Origin: a virus
Reading direction: 5' to 3' (one strand)
DNA length: 64,000 nucleotides
Virus record (IMG/VR): IMGVR_UViG_3300031963_000004
Span: 62,001-126,000 of that record
Position 1 is the first letter of the stretch. Every line of letters starts with the position of its first letter. Positions 61,846 to 64,000 of this stretch are shown here, in pieces. A model generated the notes under the pieces. That model was not told the DNA's origin. It saw only the letters and a program-made list of their open reading frames with translations, and searched no databases. The position numbers and the translations under genes were made by a program.

Positions 61846-63173
61846 CTATATTTTCCAGGATACATTGTACGCAAGCACTCTAGCTCAGGTATTGTATCAA
61901 ATATACTTTCATCTCTTACTTGATCCACTTGATAGCTTGTTCTTAAAAACTTAATAGCATCTTTAGGATTATGAGGCTTTTTCAACTCATGTATTATTTG
62001 TGCAAAATGAGGTCCTATATCTGTTGAATACTTTTTATCGTATTCTCCGATATAACCATTGATTCTTTCAATGATAGAATCTTTAAACTCATCTGGTAAA
62101 ATATGAACGTGATAATAACTAGGTTGTTCAAGTAGATTAATGAAGAAGTTTTTATACCAAAGCTTTTCTTTAATAACACCCAACTCTAGCAATTTATCAA
62201 TTATCTCAGGTAGTCTGAATACGTTCATAGCACCAATAGTTAATCCAGGTCTGACTATAAGATTATCCAATTTAGTCATTGCTATAAGATTTTCTTCTAC
62301 TTTAGGCCATATAGTACCGCTGCGAATTAACTCTGCTCTTGCACCTATCTCATCAATACTAGGCCAAATTTCTAACTTACCGTAATCCCATTGACTCCAG
62401 TAATCTAACACATTCTTTTTACCATATTCTAATACTGAACAGTTTGTATTATATGAAAGCTTAACGTCGAAACGTTTACCTTCAACTAACATATCAAGTA
62501 TCTGCCAATGCTCAGGCATTAACAATGGTTCACCACCTGCAAAGTAAATCTTCTCTACATGTTGAACCTGATCCTGTAAGAAATCATAGTTAGTTTGTTG
62601 ACCGACTGCATCAATATTCCAAACTTTTTCCTGATCAGTGTAGCCTAATTTCTTTGCATCAGGTACCCATGCTGAACTATATCTTGGCCCACAGCTACGA
62701 CATTTAAAATTACACAGATTACTAAATCTAAAGTCCCAATACTTTAATTTCATTTCATTACAAGTACCATCTTTTTCTGTAATGACTGGAATCTTTTTTA
62801 ATACTGATTTGAATTCACGGTTGTGATATATTCTACCACTTTCACCTGTAACTTTTTCTTTGTCGTAACACTTTCTACATATCTCAGGCTCCTCGTTGTT
62901 CATCATCTGTACACGGAGATTTTTCATATTGTCGCTGTTCCAAATCTGATCAATTGTTTGATGAGTTAGGTCGCCAGCAAAATAATTATATGTAGAAGTT
63001 AAGCAGCAAGGAACTACTTTACCGTTTGGTTCAAAGTTTAAGTGCATCCACGGGACTGCACATATTTTATTGTCTGTCTCTTTCATTAGCTTTCTGTATC
63101 TCCGTTTAGCATATTTGTACAACTGTGTGTTTAATAAAAATCTTTTAATCTTAACTTTAAGTGGAACTGACAT
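61842..63173 (-). CDS. Twitch-domain radical SAM enzyme
   Basis: 443 aa. N-terminal Cys-rich part: ICAVPWMHLNFEPNGKVVPCC and CRKCYDKE (Cys38, 56, 57, 99, 102), the inserted Twitch-like auxiliary cluster; then FSNLCNFKCRSCGPRYSSAW (Cys154, 158, 161) and YFAGGEPLL (213-216). Fits twitch-domain radical SAM proteins of uncharacterised function. It could share substrate with 60904. The stop of the upstream gene shares one base with its ATG. Confidence 0.88.
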   Translation of the reverse strand: MSVPLKVKIKRFLLNTQLYKYAKRRYRKLMKETDNKICAVPWMHLNFEPNGKVVPCCLTSTYNYFAGDLTHQTIDQIWNSDNMKNLRVQMMNNEEPEICRKCYDKEKVTGESGRIYHNREFKSVLKKIPVITEKDGTCNEMKLKYWDFRFSNLCNFKCRSCGPRYSSAWVPDAKKLGYTDQEKVWNIDAVGQQTNYDFLQDQVQHVEKIYFAGGEPLLMPEHWQILDMLVEGKRFDVKLSYNTNCSVLEYGKKNVLDYWSQWDYGKLEIWPSIDEIGARAELIRSGTIWPKVEENLIAMTKLDNLIVRPGLTIGAMNVFRLPEIIDKLLELGVIKEKLWYKNFFINLLEQPSYYHVHILPDEFKDSIIERINGYIGEYDKKYSTDIGPHFAQIIHELKKPHNPKDAIKFLRTSYQVDQVRDESIFDTIPELECLRTMYPGKYR

Positions 63174-64000
63174 TACCAGCCTTCAATTTTCCGTATAATG
63201 TCCATTTCTCTGACTAAGGGACCTAAATTATATTTATCGGCATTATAGTGTCGTTTGAAGAACTTCGATTGTTCTGCACTTAACGCACACATAGGTAACC
63301 CTAACTTGTCAGACAATAACTCGGCTAATTGTTTAGGTTCATTATGTTCAAATGTGTCCCATAACTTTACTAGTTCATCAAAATCTTGAACTTTGTTATA
63401 GTCCCACTCAGTTAGCATAGTCAAATATGTTCCTAATCTTGCACCATAGATAGCCCATTCACCGTTCTCAACATCCATACCCACATTCTGCCATATAGTA
63501 AGATTATTAAGATTTCTACTCGCTACACTTTCTTTAAATGAACTAATACTTGGTTTATTGCCCACTACTAGGCACATCTTTACACCTTCTCTAAATCCTG
63601 CACGCCAAGCTTGAAATGGTGTATAGTTAGGATACGTGGTTGAATAACAATCATACATGCTCCAGTATATATTGTCACTACTATCTAAACAAAAATCAAC
63701 CGTCGTCGCCGCACCGCCGTCACTATTTTCGTGTGTTCGCATATTCATGACGTAAGTTTTAGTCCAACTACTCATGCCACCATTACCGTAACGTAAACCG
63801 TTAACAGCATTAATTGCTCTCCAACGATATTGTGCGATTTGATAGGTAGGGTGTTTATCAGTGAAATCTAAATCTAAATCAAAGAATGACGGATCAGGCA
63901 TATTGTCACCGTCGATTAATATAAATCTTTCTGTGTCGCTTGCCTCTGCTGCTGCTTTGTGTGCGGCATCACTTCCCTTAACTCCATCTACTCTTTTAGC
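63173..64000 (-). CDS. Glycosyltransferase-like protein (5' end outside window)
   Basis: The frame is open to base 64000; the ATG at 63901 is internal. The visible part begins AKRVDGVKGSDAAHKAAAEA, then RFILIDGDNMPDPSFFDLDL, which places a DGD motif as in GT-A nucleotide-sugar transferases, and continues to RKIEGW. Its AWRAGFREGVKM and following IWQNVGMD region recurs in the C-terminus of the 1220-aa protein, so the two ends of this cassette are related. Likely a glycosyltransferase or derivative. Confidence 0.7.
   Translation of the reverse strand, partial: AKRVDGVKGSDAAHKAAAEASDTERFILIDGDNMPDPSFFDLDLDFTDKHPTYQIAQYRWRAINAVNGLRYGNGGMSSWTKTYVMNMRTHENSDGGAATTVDFCLDSSDNIYWSMYDCYSTTYPNYTPFQAWRAGFREGVKMCLVVGNKPSISSFKESVASRNLNNLTIWQNVGMDVENGEWAIYGARLGTYLTMLTEWDYNKVQDFDELVKLWDTFEHNEPKQLAELLSDKLGLPMCALSAEQSKFFKRHYNADKYNLGPLVREMDIIRKIEGW

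Noticed and set aside
63173-63901. ATG at 63901 as the start of the last gene
   Set aside because: The frame continues without stop to the window edge and the extension (VDGVKG...LIDGDN) matches the related C-terminus at 55 kb, so the gene begins beyond the window.

Overview
The window is part of the genome of a large, AT-rich, T4-like (tailed, contractile-tail lineage) bacteriophage. T4-type core genes present are: large terminase gp17, ssDNA-binding gp32, recombinase UvsX, mediator UvsY, helicase UvsW, replicative helicase gp41 and primase gp61, plus ThyA and a two-gene spanin set. I saw no integrase, repressor, tRNA or CRISPR array, so a lytic lifestyle is the natural reading. The host is a Gram-negative bacterium: the phage encodes an outer-membrane porin with signal peptide, a PstS, an exported nuclease and an outer-membrane spanin lipoprotein. 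A betaproteobacterium is plausible but not proven (a BPSL0761-like small protein, a tmRNA tag ending NDEVFALAA, a Comamonadaceae-like serine-glyoxylate aminotransferase).

Layout. 1-9.7 kb (minus): the 5' part of a tail fibre, a PD-(D/E)XK nuclease, IscA, several virion or unknown proteins, a family with a nucleotidyltransferase-like KxDG motif, then helicase and primase. 9.7-14.9 kb: a virion protein, a 193-aa DnaE-like polymerase fragment beside a DEDD exonuclease, and a run of tiny genes. 14.9-26.2 kb: UvsW, an AAA+ ATPase, UvsY, UvsX, gp32 and terminase. 26.2-31.7 kb: lectin-like and fibre proteins, methyltransferase, exported nuclease (plus strand), spanins, epimerase. 31.7-39.9 kb: ThyA, a metallopeptidase/VWA protein with its MoxR ATPase, a set of small early genes with their own promoters, and an aminotransferase. 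40.0-53.9 kb (plus): two giant adhesin/fibre genes (2166 and 1221 aa), then pstS and a phosphate-porin gene behind a Pho-box-like site, and a GATase-like gene. 54.1-54.4 kb (minus): a circularly permuted tmRNA gene. 54.8-64 kb (minus): a cassette of a 1220-aa repeat protein, carbamoyltransferase, a 33-aa basic peptide, SGNH hydrolase, two radical SAM enzymes and a glycosyltransferase-like protein that runs off the window.

Regulation is unusually legible. (i) At least twelve sigma70-type promoters have a 17-bp spacer. Seven of them share an element TTGACR-RTAAATC just downstream of the -35 box (one with ATTAATC) and drive short SD-containing leaders. (ii) At four other genes the -10 box ends exactly 6 nt before the ATG, which predicts fully leaderless mRNAs. 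(iii) T4-type late elements (TAAATA core) occur upstream of many structural genes, and in five cases sit 4-6 nt from the ATG, again predicting leaderless transcripts. (iv) gp32 has a long inverted repeat straddling its promoter. (v) pstS has a 7-4-7 Pho-box-like repeat.

The most novel candidates are the 55-64 kb modification cassette, the leaderless promoter architecture, the permuted tmRNA, the phosphate-uptake pair (PstS plus porin), and the miniature Pol III-like gene next to a proofreading-type exonuclease. All functional calls are from reading the sequence and family knowledge; no search was run.
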